A stretch of 64,000 bases of DNA from Rugamonas rivuli (GTDB lineage Bacteria > Pseudomonadota > Gammaproteobacteria > Burkholderiales > Burkholderiaceae_D): assembly GCF_009380165.1 (NCBI RefSeq), contig NZ_WHUF01000003.1:496001-560000 (forward strand). The letters are read 5' to 3'. Below, in pieces: positions 50,903-62,599 of the stretch. Under the pieces are notes generated by a model. That model was not told where the DNA came from and did no database searches. It saw nothing but the letters and a program-made list of their open reading frames with translations. How positions within the stretch are numbered: position 1 is the first letter of the stretch; every line of letters starts with the position of its first letter. Both the position numbers and the translations under genes were made by a program.

Positions 50903-52210
50903 ATGATCACCTCCCCGCCCTCACCGCATACGGCGCAAGCTGAAATCGCCGCCCTGGAGGCGGCCGCCATCAGGGCAACGCAAGCCGGCCAGGAAGATGA
51001 CGCCGGCCGCATGTGGGCGCGCATCCTGGAGCTGCAACCGGCCCATGTGCTGGCCCTGAGCTCCCTGGGCAAGCGCGCCTTCCGCTACAACGACGTCGCC
51101 ACCGCACGCCGCGCCTTCGAACGCCTGGCGCAAGCCGCCCCCGACGATCCGCAAAGCTGGATCAGCCTGGCGCTGGCCTGCCAGCGCCAGCAGGACGAGA
51201 AAGCCGAAGAAACCGCCATCCACAACGCACTGGTGGCCGAGCCCTCTAATATAGTGGCGCTGATCCTGCGCGCCAACCTGCTGGAACGGCAAGGCAACAC
51301 CCACCAGTCGGCCTCGGTATATGGCGCGGTGGCCTCGGTGGCGCCGCCGGCCGACCAGCTCGACCCCGGCATGCGCGACGCCGTCCAGCACGCGATGCAA
51401 TATGTCGACCAGTACCACGCCGGCTACGGCCGCTTCCTGGACCGCTTCCTTGAGCAGCAATACCGGCAGTACGCCGGCGAAGACTTGCGCCGCTTCCGCG
51501 AATCGGTGGACTTGATGGTGCGCCGCAAGCGCCGCTACGAGTCCGAATCGATGATGTACCACTACCCCGGCCTGCTGCCGCAAGCCTTCCTGCCGCGCGA
51601 ACAATTCCCGTGGCTGGACGCGATCGAAGCCGGCACCGACGCCATCCGCGACGAGTTCCTGCAAGTGCTGCAGGCCGAGGACGGCTTCACGCCCTACCTG
51701 ACCTACGCCGCCGACGTGCCGCACAACCAGTTTGCCGAGTTGAACAACTCGCCGCGCTGGAGCGCCTTCCACCTGCTCAAGGATGGCGTGCCGGTGCCGG
51801 CCAACGCCGCGCAGTGCCCGCGCACCATGGCGCTGCTGGGCGGCGCCCCGCAGCCCGACCAGCCCGGCCGCACGCCGACCGCGATGTTCTCGCTGCTCAA
51901 GCCCAAGACCCGCATCCCCGCCCACGTCGGCGTCAGCAACGCCCGCCTGGTGACGCACCTGCCTCTGATCGTGCCGCCCGGCTGCGGCTTCCGCGTCGGC
52001 AACGAGACGCGCGAGTGGGTGCCGGGCCAAGCCTGGGTCTTCGACGACACCATCGAGCACGAAGCCTGGAACGACAGCGAGCAGCTGCGCGTGGTCTTGA
52101 TCTTCGACATCTGGCATCCGCAGCTGTCGCAGGCCGAGCGCGCGATGATCACCGCGCTGACCGACGGCATCAACAGCTTCCGCGGCCAGCAGGGCGGCTT
52201 CGACCTCTGA
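50903..52210 (+). CDS. TPR protein with aspartyl/asparaginyl beta-hydroxylase domain
   Basis: A 435-residue soluble protein. Residues about 10-165 are helical tetratricopeptide-like repeats (AEIAALEAAAIRATQAGQED, ALSSLGKRAFRYNDVATARR). Residues about 270-425 match the aspartyl/asparaginyl beta-hydroxylase fold: KTRIPAHVGVSNARLVTHLP with iron ligand His341, VGNETREWVPGQAWVFDDTI and EHEAWN with His386, plus a late Arg (QLRVVLIF) for 2-oxoglutarate. Likely an Fe(II)/2-oxoglutarate dioxygenase, perhaps modifying proteins or lipid A-type substrates; the target is unknown. Transcribed from its own promoter, followed by a terminator. Confidence 0.88.
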   Translation: MITSPPSPHTAQAEIAALEAAAIRATQAGQEDDAGRMWARILELQPAHVLALSSLGKRAFRYNDVATARRAFERLAQAAPDDPQSWISLALACQRQQDEKAEETAIHNALVAEPSNIVALILRANLLERQGNTHQSASVYGAVASVAPPADQLDPGMRDAVQHAMQYVDQYHAGYGRFLDRFLEQQYRQYAGEDLRRFRESVDLMVRRKRRYESESMMYHYPGLLPQAFLPREQFPWLDAIEAGTDAIRDEFLQVLQAEDGFTPYLTYAADVPHNQFAELNNSPRWSAFHLLKDGVPVPANAAQCPRTMALLGGAPQPDQPGRTPTAMFSLLKPKTRIPAHVGVSNARLVTHLPLIVPPGCGFRVGNETREWVPGQAWVFDDTIEHEAWNDSEQLRVVLIFDIWHPQLSQAERAMITALTDGINSFRGQQGGFDL

Positions 52211-52230
52211 CGGCCGCGCGCTCCGCCACG

Positions 52231-52257
52231 ACGGCGCCTGCGGGCGCCGTTTTTTTT
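52231..52257 (+). terminator. Intrinsic terminator of the TPR-hydroxylase gene
   Basis: 8-bp stem ACGGCGCC/GGCGCCGT, TGCG loop and seven T, 20 bp after the stop. Confidence 0.92.
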
Positions 52258-52286
52258 CGCCTGGCGCCAGGCAAAGCACGCGGCCA

Positions 52287-52318
52287 TAAAAAAACGGCAC
52301 CCGAAGGTGCCGTTTTTT
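52287..52318 (-). terminator. Terminator of TBDR 6 (bidirectional)
   Basis: 9-bp stem AACGGCACC/GGTGCCGTT with CGAA loop, with A- and T-tracts on both sides; 25 bp past the TBDR 6 stop on the minus strand. Confidence 0.9.
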
Positions 52319-52342
52319 GGTGAACGCTAGCGACTAATCAGA

Positions 52343-55252
52343 TTAGAAGCGTGCGGTCAGGTTCAGGTAGATGAAGCGACCCAGCGAGTCATAAACCTGT
52401 GGGTAGCCGTTACCGTTAGCCGAACCGGCAGCTGCCGTAACCAGGGTCGACACGATCGGTGGATCTTTGTCGAACAGGTTGTTGATACCGGCGCTCAGGC
52501 TGATCTTCTTGGTGATCGGGTACTGAACGTTCAGGTCGAAGTAGTTACGACGGCCCAGTTCGGACTCGATCGGCGCCACTTGTACCACGCCTTTGTCATC
52601 GCGGTTCGACAGCTGGTCGTCAGTGCTGAAGCCTTCCTGCTTGGTCGAACCGACATAGCGCCAGGTGGCCGATACGTCGAATTTCCAAGGAGTCGACCAG
52701 GTCACGCGGGCTTTATGACGCCATTCCGGGGTTGGAGTACCGCAAGTGGCACCGAAGTAGCCTTTGCAGTCATACGAACCCAGGCCAGGGACGTTTTCAA
52801 CCGACGACGAACGCATGTAGGTGCCGTTGATGTTGAAGTTGAACGTACCCAGGTCTTTGGCGCGCATCACGTACGCTGCGCCCAAGTCCAGACCGGAGGT
52901 GCTGACCGAACCGATGTTGGCGTTGGTTGCAGCAACGTAGCCCAGAGGACCGTTAGGCGACAGCCACAGGCTGCCGAACTGGTCACGCTTGACCAGTGCG
53001 CAGAAGCTGGCGGTTGCCTTGGTCAGGCACTGGGTCAGAGCCACGGTAGGATCGACGGTGGAGATGGTGTTTTTGATGTCGATCTTGAACGCGTCCAGGG
53101 TCACGGTCAGGTTCTTGATCGGGGTCAGCACCAGGCCCACGGTGTAGGTCGTACCTTCTTCCGGCGCCAGGCTAGGATTACCACCGGTCAGGCTGGAGTG
53201 CTGGTTAGCCGTGTTTTTCTCGATCTTGCCGTACTGGGCAGCGGTTACGCCGGTGTTGGCGCACTGAGCTGCGGTAGCGCTAGGCGATGGGCCTTCGCAT
53301 GGATCGATTGCAGGACCGCCGTTGCCGATCGACTGTGGGTTGTACAGGTTAGGAATGGTCGGAGCACGAACGGCGCGCTGGTAGCTGCCGCGTACACGTA
53401 CCAGGTCCGCCACTGGCGCCCAGTCCACGCCCACACCGTAGGTGTTGGCGGTGTGGTCGGTGCTGTACTCGGAACGACGGAACGAGCCCGACAGATCCAG
53501 CGAATCAGCACCCGGTTTTTTCTCCAGCAGCGGAACGCGGGTCTCGGCGAAAACTTCCTTGACCGAGTAGCCGCCGACGACTGGTGGCGATGCGCCGCCG
53601 GCGCCGGACAGGTCGCCCGACAGGGTGGTGTCATCCGGACGGTAGACCAGCTTCTCGGCACGGCGTTCTACGCCGAACGATACGCCGATACCATTGCTCG
53701 ACCATGGCGACTTGATGCCGTACACGCCCAGGTCGGCACCGACGTTACCGCCCATGATGATCTGCTGGGTGTAACCGGTGTTGATGCCCGAAGCGTTCAG
53801 GTAGTTCAGCATGGCCGGGGTGATGGCGCCGCCGTACAGGTTGTACGGTACGCAAGCTGCATCGGCGCCGCTGACGACCGACGCGCAAGTTGCCTTGCCG
53901 TTGACGTTGACGACGTCGAAGGCTTTGGCGATCTTGGCCAGCGAGAAGTAGTTGGTGTTCGACTCTGCGTGGCTGACGCGAGCGTACTGACCGAACACGT
54001 CGTAGGACCAGTTGTTGATCTCGCCTTTGACGCCCAGCACTTCACGGAAGGAGTTGTCGTTGATCGAGTCGATACGTGGACCGCCTTCGACGTTACGCTT
54101 GCCGATGGTGACGGTGGTTTTCGAGGTTGGCGAATTGGTCAGGCCCAGCGCGGTGCGCCATGCGTCGCTCAGCATCGGGTTGTCGCCGGCGATGGTGGCG
54201 CGCACGCCGAAGAAGATACCGCCTGGCGCTACTTGCGCATCGGTCGAGTAGTTGTGGAAACCAAATTCCTGGTAAACACGAACCTTGTCGTTGATGTCGT
54301 AGTGAGCCTGGGCGTTGAAGCCGTACATCTGCGAAGGACGCTGCAGGTAGTTCAGCGGACCGAAGTTGTAGGCGTCGGTGGCGGAGGAGTAAGCGCGTAC
54401 GCCGCCTTTGCCGTCGTTGGTGAAGGCGCCTACGCGGCCGCTGGCCTGGGTGCCGGAACCCGAGCAGGTGAAGTTAGGGTCGCCGCCTGCCAGTGCGCAC
54501 GACGAGAAGTCGCGTGCCGCCTGCAGAACCGCATCGGTTTCTTTGTAGGTGAAGAACAAGGTGGCGTTACCCTTGTTGTTGTCGAAGTTGCTACCCAACA
54601 GGATGCTGGCGTCTTTGGTCTTGCCATCGAAGTTGGCATTGCCTGGGACTGCGAAGCCGCGCTTGGACACCACGTCAGCGACACCGTTGTGCTGCTTGTG
54701 GTTGAAGCCGGCGATATTGCCCTGGACTTCCACGCCTTCGAAGTTGTCGCGCAGGATGAAGTTAATCACGCCCGATACCGCGCCAGCGCCGTACACCGCG
54801 CCTGCACCGCCGGTCAGCACTTCAACGCGCTTGATCAGGCCGGATGGGATTTCGTTCAAGTCAGGTGCGGAATCTTTCACGCTACCGGCTGGCAGACGCT
54901 TGCCGTTGACCAGTACCAGGGTACGGTCGGAACCCAGGTTACGCAGGTTGGCGGTCGCGGTGCCGGAGGCGCCGTTGGAGATCGCGGCACCCTGCGCAGC
55001 AAACACTTGCGGCAGGTTGTTGAGCATGTCTTCGACATTGCGCACGCCATCGATCTTGATGTCTTTGGCGCTCAGTACCGTCACTGGGCTGGCGCCTTCC
55101 GTGTTCAGCGTCGGGATACGCGAACCGGTCACTTCAACTTTTTGCAGCGGCTGGTCCGGCGCTTGCTGCGCGGAAGCTGCGTGCATACCCAGCGCAATCC
55201 CGCCGACGAACATCAGGCGGATCGAGCGAGACAATACTGTTTCCTTGATCAT
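52343..55252 (-). CDS. TonB-dependent outer-membrane receptor 6
   Basis: A 969-residue TBDR with signal peptide MIKETVLSRSIRLMFVGGIA ending ASA|Q. The plug includes VEVTGSRIPTLNTEGASPVT, NVEDMLNNLPQVFAAQGAA, TLVLVNGKRL and IKRVEVLTGGAGAVYGAGAV. The last differs from the usual YGSDA (YGAGA). The barrel has cysteine pairs (CALAGGDPNFTC; CEGPSPSATAAQC) and ends LNLTARF. It stands alone, with a promoter at 55467-55496 and a perfect NtrC-type dyad further upstream. Ligand unknown. Confidence 0.93.
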   Translation of the reverse strand: MIKETVLSRSIRLMFVGGIALGMHAASAQQAPDQPLQKVEVTGSRIPTLNTEGASPVTVLSAKDIKIDGVRNVEDMLNNLPQVFAAQGAAISNGASGTATANLRNLGSDRTLVLVNGKRLPAGSVKDSAPDLNEIPSGLIKRVEVLTGGAGAVYGAGAVSGVINFILRDNFEGVEVQGNIAGFNHKQHNGVADVVSKRGFAVPGNANFDGKTKDASILLGSNFDNNKGNATLFFTYKETDAVLQAARDFSSCALAGGDPNFTCSGSGTQASGRVGAFTNDGKGGVRAYSSATDAYNFGPLNYLQRPSQMYGFNAQAHYDINDKVRVYQEFGFHNYSTDAQVAPGGIFFGVRATIAGDNPMLSDAWRTALGLTNSPTSKTTVTIGKRNVEGGPRIDSINDNSFREVLGVKGEINNWSYDVFGQYARVSHAESNTNYFSLAKIAKAFDVVNVNGKATCASVVSGADAACVPYNLYGGAITPAMLNYLNASGINTGYTQQIIMGGNVGADLGVYGIKSPWSSNGIGVSFGVERRAEKLVYRPDDTTLSGDLSGAGGASPPVVGGYSVKEVFAETRVPLLEKKPGADSLDLSGSFRRSEYSTDHTANTYGVGVDWAPVADLVRVRGSYQRAVRAPTIPNLYNPQSIGNGGPAIDPCEGPSPSATAAQCANTGVTAAQYGKIEKNTANQHSSLTGGNPSLAPEEGTTYTVGLVLTPIKNLTVTLDAFKIDIKNTISTVDPTVALTQCLTKATASFCALVKRDQFGSLWLSPNGPLGYVAATNANIGSVSTSGLDLGAAYVMRAKDLGTFNFNINGTYMRSSSVENVPGLGSYDCKGYFGATCGTPTPEWRHKARVTWSTPWKFDVSATWRYVGSTKQEGFSTDDQLSNRDDKGVVQVAPIESELGRRNYFDLNVQYPITKKISLSAGINNLFDKDPPIVSTLVTAAAGSANGNGYPQVYDSLGRFIYLNLTARF

Positions 55253-55466
55253 TATATTGTATTCCCTTGGATGTGTTTATTAGACGTTTAACGGCATCTT
55301 TTGGATAGCTTGTAAAAACGACCCATTTCTTTGTTTAACCTCTACCGGCTTTGCATAAAGTCTGGATAAAACCCTGCAAATCCCGGCAACTGCCCTTTCA
55401 ATGCCCCGGGTAAAGATCGGCGCTGCGTCATCAATGATGAAATAAAGCCAAACTTTTCCGCTGTTC

Positions 55467-55496
55467 ATAAAAACATAGCAACTCGACTATTGTCAA
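55467..55496 (-). promoter_or_regulatory. Promoter of TBDR 6
   Basis: Minus-strand TTGACA (55491-55496), 18-bp spacer, TTTTAT (55467-55472). The context ATGTTTTTAT (55467-55476) is the same as in the TBDR 3 promoter. The predicted leader is about 210 nt. Confidence 0.5.
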
Positions 55497-55544
55497 CGAA
55501 CCTTACACACTCCCGAACGCCATTCCAGCCGCCTCAGATTCTCC

Positions 55545-55559
55545 GCACCGGTATGGTGC
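55545..55559. promoter_or_regulatory. Perfect NtrC-type dyad upstream of TBDR 6
   Basis: GCACC-GGTAT-GGTGC has both arms and the 5-bp centre of NtrC sites (known consensus from glnA). It lies 49 bp upstream of the TBDR 6 -35. No sigma-54 promoter is visible nearby, so NtrC control is only a hypothesis. Confidence 0.4.
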
Positions 55560-55713
55560 GTTGCGGCAAAGCGCCTACTCCAAGTCGCAAAAGAATTCTT
55601 TTTTAGCAAGCCTCCGGAATGTCTCCTTCGTACAACAGTGCTTCGTATCGCGTCGCCCGTCGCGGAAAAATGTTTTCAAAAACACACTTTTAATTTCCTA
55701 TCAAATAACGGAA

Positions 55714-55792
55714 TACTCACCAAAAAACAACAAAGCAACGAACTTGCTACGTTTCCCGTCCTAGCGTGGAGCCCTCTTGGTGAGTACACCAA
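55714..55792. repeat. Alternative inverted repeats in the TBDR 6/flavoprotein gap
   Basis: TACTCACCAA (55714-55723) is perfectly repeated inverted as TTGGTGAGTA (55777-55786), 53 bp apart. The right copy also forms a local hairpin TTGGTG-AGTA-CACCAA (55777-55792). The two pairings exclude each other. Confidence 0.45.
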
Positions 55793-56451
55793 AATTTTCA
55801 ATCGTCAAGCGTCAACCGGTGATAATCAAGGGAAAAGCCACGCTTTCCAGAACAAAGCACATCCAATTTGCCCGGAATCGCGTCTATTTGAGCACTCGGC
55901 AGCCCTGAAAAAAGTTCCAAAAAGAAACTAAATCCCCGGTTTGAGCGGATGAAAAGCAGCCGCTGGCCGTTTTGGTGCGAGTCGTCTTTTAACAACAAAT
56001 ACGACGATTGTTTACTTGTGAATAATTACCGAAAAGCAATATCAGGTGCATTGCCTGGGACGAAATTGTCCATGCAGTCCATGATTTCTTGATAGCCGCA
56101 TATTATTTACCACTGGTTATTCCCGATCTGAATATTTAAATACCGGAGGAATAAGAAAACAATGGCGTTTAATTATCCGTATTTAAAACATCAAATTGCG
56201 GGGCGATAATCGGGCCGGCCCGGCCGCATTGCATGGCAGAATTTAATATTCCGCAATAACCCGTGCGGCGTCTTATATTTGCCGTGTCGGCGTTTTCCCG
56301 CATTTCAAAAGGCAAGCCAGGCCGACATAGCTGCAATTGGCGGCCATTGCGGGTAAAATACGGGGCTTTACGGGACCGTAGCGGCGTGCAACGCCGCCGC
56401 GCCGGCCCGCCGACCATGGCGCCTAGACAGCGCCCTCTCAGGAAGCTATCC

Positions 56452-58098
56452 ATGTTGCGATTAAACGAAGTCAAACTCCCGCTGAACCATACCGAGGACG
56501 AACTGCCGGCCGCCATCCTGGCCCGCCTGGGCATCGCCGCCGACGCCCTGCTCGGCTACACGGTATTCAAACGCAGCTACGACGCCCGCAAGAAAACCGC
56601 GATCGTGCTGATCTATTCGCTCGACGTCGAGGTCAAGGACGAGGCGGCCCTGCTGCAGCGCCTGCACCACGACACCCACCTGACGCCGTCGCCGGACACC
56701 TCTTATAAATTCGTCGCCCACGGCGAGCAACTGGCCGGCCACGACCAGAACCCGCGCCCGGTAGTGATCGGCACCGGCCCCTGCGGCCTGTTCGCGGCGC
56801 TGATCCTGGCGCAGATGGGCTTGCGTCCCATCATCCTCGAACGCGGCAAGCAAGTGCGCGAGCGCACCGTCGACACCTTCGGCTTCTGGCGCAAGCGCGA
56901 GCTGAACCCGGAATCGAACGTGCAGTTCGGCGAAGGCGGCGCCGGCACCTTCTCGGACGGCAAGCTGTACAGCCAGATCAAGGATCCGAAACACTACGGC
57001 CGCAAGGTGCTGACCGAGTTCGTCAAGGCCGGCGCACCGGAAGAAATCATCTACGTCAGCAAGCCGCACATCGGCACCTTCCGCCTGGTGAAGATGGTCG
57101 AGCAGATGCGCGCCAACATCGAACAGATGGGCGGCGAGTACCGCTTTGAAAACAAGGTGGTCGACATCGAGATCGAGCAAGGCCCGGACGGCGGCCAGGT
57201 GCGCGGCCTGACGCTGGAGAGCGGCGAGAAAATCGTCACCAACCACGTGGTGCTGGCGGTCGGCCACAGCGCGCGCGACACCTTCGAGATGCTGCACCAG
57301 CGCGGCGTCTACATCGAAGCCAAGCCGTTCTCGATCGGCTTCCGCGTCGAACACCCGCAATCGCTGATCGACACCTGCCGCTTCGGCCCCAACGCCGGCC
57401 ACCCCATCCTTGGCGCGGCCGACTACAAGCTGGTGCACCACGCCTCCAACGGCCGCGCGGTCTACAGCTTCTGCATGTGCCCGGGCGGCACGGTGGTGGC
57501 GGCCGCGTCCGAGCCGGGCCGCGTCGTCACCAACGGCATGAGCCAGTACTCGCGCAACGAGCGCAACGCCAACAGCGCCATCGTGGTCAACATTTCGCCG
57601 GAAGTCGACTACCCGGGCCACCCGCTGGCTGGCATCGAATTCCAGCGCCGCCTGGAAGAGAAAGCGTTTGAACTGGGCGGCGGCACCTACAACGCGCCGG
57701 GCCAGCTGATGGGAGATTTCGTCGCCGGCCGCGCCTCGACCGAGTTCGGCAGCGTGGTGCCGTCGTACAAACCGGGCGTGCACCTGACCGACCTGGCGAC
57801 CATCCTGCCGGAGTTCGCCGTGACGGCGCTGCGCGAAGCCTTCCCGGCGTTCGACAAGCAGGTCAAGGGCTACTTCAAGCACGACGCCGTGCTGACCGGA
57901 CTGGAGACGCGCACCTCGTCGCCGATCCGCATCAAGCGCCGCGACGACACGCTGCAAAGCCTGAACACGCGCGGCCTGTTCCCGGCCGGCGAAGGCGCCG
58001 GCTACGCGGGCGGCATCCTGTCGGCCGGCGTCGACGGCATCAAGGTGGCCGAGGCGGTAGCCCTGTCGATGGCCGCCGACCAGCAGCCCAAGCCTTAA
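56452..58098 (+). CDS. FAD-dependent oxidoreductase (COG2509-type), function unassigned
   Basis: A 548-residue flavoprotein. The start ATG 56452 (MLRLNEVKLPLNHTEDELPA) has AGGAAG upstream; the frame extends to 56263 without family sequence. Residues 1-100 form an N-terminal domain typical of this group. VVIGTGPCGLFAALILAQMG (G107, G109, G112) is the FAD-binding Rossmann motif, followed by NVQFGEGGAGTFSDGKLYSQ. The C-terminal FAD motif is GLFPAGEGAGYAGGILSAGV. Substrate unknown. Its stop codon overlaps that of the convergent kinase gene (TTAA, 58095-58098). Confidence 0.9.
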   Translation: MLRLNEVKLPLNHTEDELPAAILARLGIAADALLGYTVFKRSYDARKKTAIVLIYSLDVEVKDEAALLQRLHHDTHLTPSPDTSYKFVAHGEQLAGHDQNPRPVVIGTGPCGLFAALILAQMGLRPIILERGKQVRERTVDTFGFWRKRELNPESNVQFGEGGAGTFSDGKLYSQIKDPKHYGRKVLTEFVKAGAPEEIIYVSKPHIGTFRLVKMVEQMRANIEQMGGEYRFENKVVDIEIEQGPDGGQVRGLTLESGEKIVTNHVVLAVGHSARDTFEMLHQRGVYIEAKPFSIGFRVEHPQSLIDTCRFGPNAGHPILGAADYKLVHHASNGRAVYSFCMCPGGTVVAAASEPGRVVTNGMSQYSRNERNANSAIVVNISPEVDYPGHPLAGIEFQRRLEEKAFELGGGTYNAPGQLMGDFVAGRASTEFGSVVPSYKPGVHLTDLATILPEFAVTALREAFPAFDKQVKGYFKHDAVLTGLETRTSSPIRIKRRDDTLQSLNTRGLFPAGEGAGYAGGILSAGVDGIKVAEAVALSMAADQQPKP

Positions 58099-59471
58099 GC
58101 CTGCTCCGGAGCCGGCAGCCGCAGCTTGATGCGGCTGCCGCTCTGGCAAGCCTCGACCGCCGCCTGCCCGCCCATCTGCTGCATGATCGTGTAGACGATG
58201 TGCATGCCCAGCCCCGAGCCGCCCTGCCCGCGCTTGGTGGTGAAGAAAGGTTCGAACAGGCGCTCCCGCACTTCCTTCGTCATGCCGACACCGTCGTCGG
58301 CGAACTCCAGCAACAGCCAGCGCGCGCCGCCGTCCAGCGCCATGCGCGCGCCCAGCGTCACCACGCCGGGGCCGCCGTTGGGATACGCGTGCTTGGCGCT
58401 ATTCATCAGCAGGTTGGACAGCACCTGCGACCAGCGCCCCGGATCCAGCCGGACCCGCAACTCCGGCGCGATATCCAGCACGACTGAAATACCCGACTTG
58501 CGCAAGGCCGGGCCGTGCGCCGACACCACGCTCTGCGCATGCTCCAGCAGCGCCAGCGTGGTGACGTGCAAGCTGCCCTGGTCCACCGCCAGCTGCTTGA
58601 AGTTGCCGATCAAGTCGGCGGCGCGCAGCAGGTTGCGCTCCACCAGCGAGGCCGCCTCCTGCATGCGCTGGGCCGTCGCCACCAGCTCGGAGCGGCTGAC
58701 GCGCTCGCCCGACACGCACTTGGCCAGTTCGGCCGCATAGCTGCTCAAGGTCGACGCCGCCGTCACCGCCACCCCGATCGGCGTGTTGACCTCGTGCGCC
58801 ACGCCCGCCACCAGCGCGCCCAGCGCCGCCATCTTTTCCTGCTCGATCAAGATGGTCTGCGCCGCCCGCAAGGCCTCGGTGCGCTGCTGCACCTTGTGCT
58901 CCAGCACCTGCTCGCGCTCCTGGTGCTGCAGTTCGGCGGCGCCGCGCGCGGCAAAGATCGACAGCAGCGACAGGGCCAGCAAGCGCTTGTCCTCCGACAT
59001 CGGCTTGGTATCGATGGCCGACAGGATGCCCAGCGTGCGGCCCTCGGTATCGATCATCGGCATGCCGATATAGCTTTCCGCCCGCATGTCGACCAGCAGC
59101 GTGTCCTTCGGATAATCGGCCTGGATGCCGCAGGCGTGGAAACACATGCTCTGGTCGGTGACATCCTGGCAGGGCGTGTGCAGCAGGCTGTATTCCATGT
59201 TCGGCAGGTAGTCGGCGCCGCCCCACACCGCCAGCGTGCGGATGCCCTCCTGGCCATCTTCCATGACGATCACCCGGCCGGCGATCACATAGGTGACATC
59301 CAGCGCCCGCGCCAGGTCGTGCACCAGGATGCGCAGGAAGTCGTCGCCGCGCACCCGCGCGGTCGAGGCCGTGATCGAACGCAACGCCGCTTCGGCCAGC
59401 GCCCGGCCATCCTCGGCGCCGAACAGCGGTGGCGGCATCACTTGTTCGGCCAATAACTTGTCATCACTCAT
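58095..59471 (-). CDS. Soluble GAF-domain sensor histidine kinase
   Basis: A 458-residue kinase with no transmembrane segment. An N-terminal GAF domain (about 25-178) carries a cysteine-containing stretch, SLLHTPCQDVTDQSMCFHAC, before YIGMPMIDTEGRTLGILSAI. A coiled-coil (QEREQVLEHKVQQRTEALRA) leads to the H-box GVAHEVNTPIG (His226). The ATPase domain has N-box SNLLMNSAKHAYPNG, G1 FADDGVGM, F-box FEPFFTTK and G2 GSGLGMHI. The start MSDDKLLAEQ (59471) has GGGG 5 nt upstream; in-frame ATGs at 59474, 59489 and 59495 are alternatives. No response regulator is adjacent, so it is an orphan kinase. Confidence 0.9.
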   Translation of the reverse strand: MSDDKLLAEQVMPPPLFGAEDGRALAEAALRSITASTARVRGDDFLRILVHDLARALDVTYVIAGRVIVMEDGQEGIRTLAVWGGADYLPNMEYSLLHTPCQDVTDQSMCFHACGIQADYPKDTLLVDMRAESYIGMPMIDTEGRTLGILSAIDTKPMSEDKRLLALSLLSIFAARGAAELQHQEREQVLEHKVQQRTEALRAAQTILIEQEKMAALGALVAGVAHEVNTPIGVAVTAASTLSSYAAELAKCVSGERVSRSELVATAQRMQEAASLVERNLLRAADLIGNFKQLAVDQGSLHVTTLALLEHAQSVVSAHGPALRKSGISVVLDIAPELRVRLDPGRWSQVLSNLLMNSAKHAYPNGGPGVVTLGARMALDGGARWLLLEFADDGVGMTKEVRERLFEPFFTTKRGQGGSGLGMHIVYTIMQQMGGQAAVEACQSGSRIKLRLPAPEQA

Positions 59472-59633
59472 CATATCCCCGGCTCGCATGAACATGGTTG
59501 AACGTTCGCCGCATGCTTAGCATGATTCAGCTATAAACAACCAAAAACTTTGTATTTTTGTGTAAATAAGTCGTCTTTTTTTGAAATAACCGCCAAAAGT
59601 GTTGTTTATTTCATTGTTGTTACAGAGCTTCGA

Positions 59634-59662
59634 TTGACCATGCACGGCTCAAGTGGTCTGAT
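59634..59662 (+). promoter_or_regulatory. Promoter of TBDR 7
   Basis: TTGACC (59634-59639), 17-bp spacer, TCTGAT (59657-59662) followed by GA, the same -10 block as TBDR 1 and 2. It lies about 90 bp upstream of the start codon. Confidence 0.5.
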
Positions 59663-59752
59663 GACCGCCAGAATAATTTTATAGATAGATTATTCACTGT
59701 GACATTTTTAATGACAAAGTACTAATCCGTACCTCGCCAGGAGTTCAAAAGC

Positions 59753-62518
<2,766 letters not shown>

Positions 62519-62537
62519 GCCTTTGCTTTGAAATGAA

Positions 62538-62598
62538 GACGCCCCGTGTGCGCATGCGACGCTCAAGATCGTCGCACGGCCACACGGGCGTTTTTTTT
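62538..62598 (+). terminator. Terminator of TBDR 7
   Basis: Outer stem ACGCCC...GGGCGT with a GTGTG/CACAC continuation and an inner GCGAC/GTCGC hairpin, then eight T, convergent with corA. Confidence 0.85.
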
Positions 62599-62599
62599 G

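Larger units (their letters stand above)
55253..56451. other. Long AT-rich intergenic region (no gene)
   Basis: About 1.2 kb between divergent TBDR 6 and the flavoprotein gene, visibly AT-richer than its surroundings. Open frames inside are short, uncharged by any recognisable motif and lack ribosome sites. It holds the TBDR 6 promoter (55467-55496), the dyad at 55545-55559, the inverted-repeat set at 55714-55792 and a GC palindrome near 56209-56224. Most of 55800-56400 shows nothing I can name; an sRNA is possible but no promoter-terminator pair is convincing. Confidence 0.6.

Noticed and set aside
55440-55560. Sigma-54 (-24/-12) promoter to accompany the NtrC-like dyad
   Set aside because: No TGGCAC-N5-TTGC-like pair found between the dyad and TBDR 6; a sigma-70-like pair fits better.
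55561-55998. Short frames in the AT-rich gap
   Set aside because: Biased, motif-free sequence without start signals; no support for translation.
56162-56209. 15-codon frame starting MAFNYPYLK after a GGAGGA
   Set aside because: The purine-rich site is 12 nt away from the ATG, too far, and nothing downstream suggests a leader-peptide attenuator.
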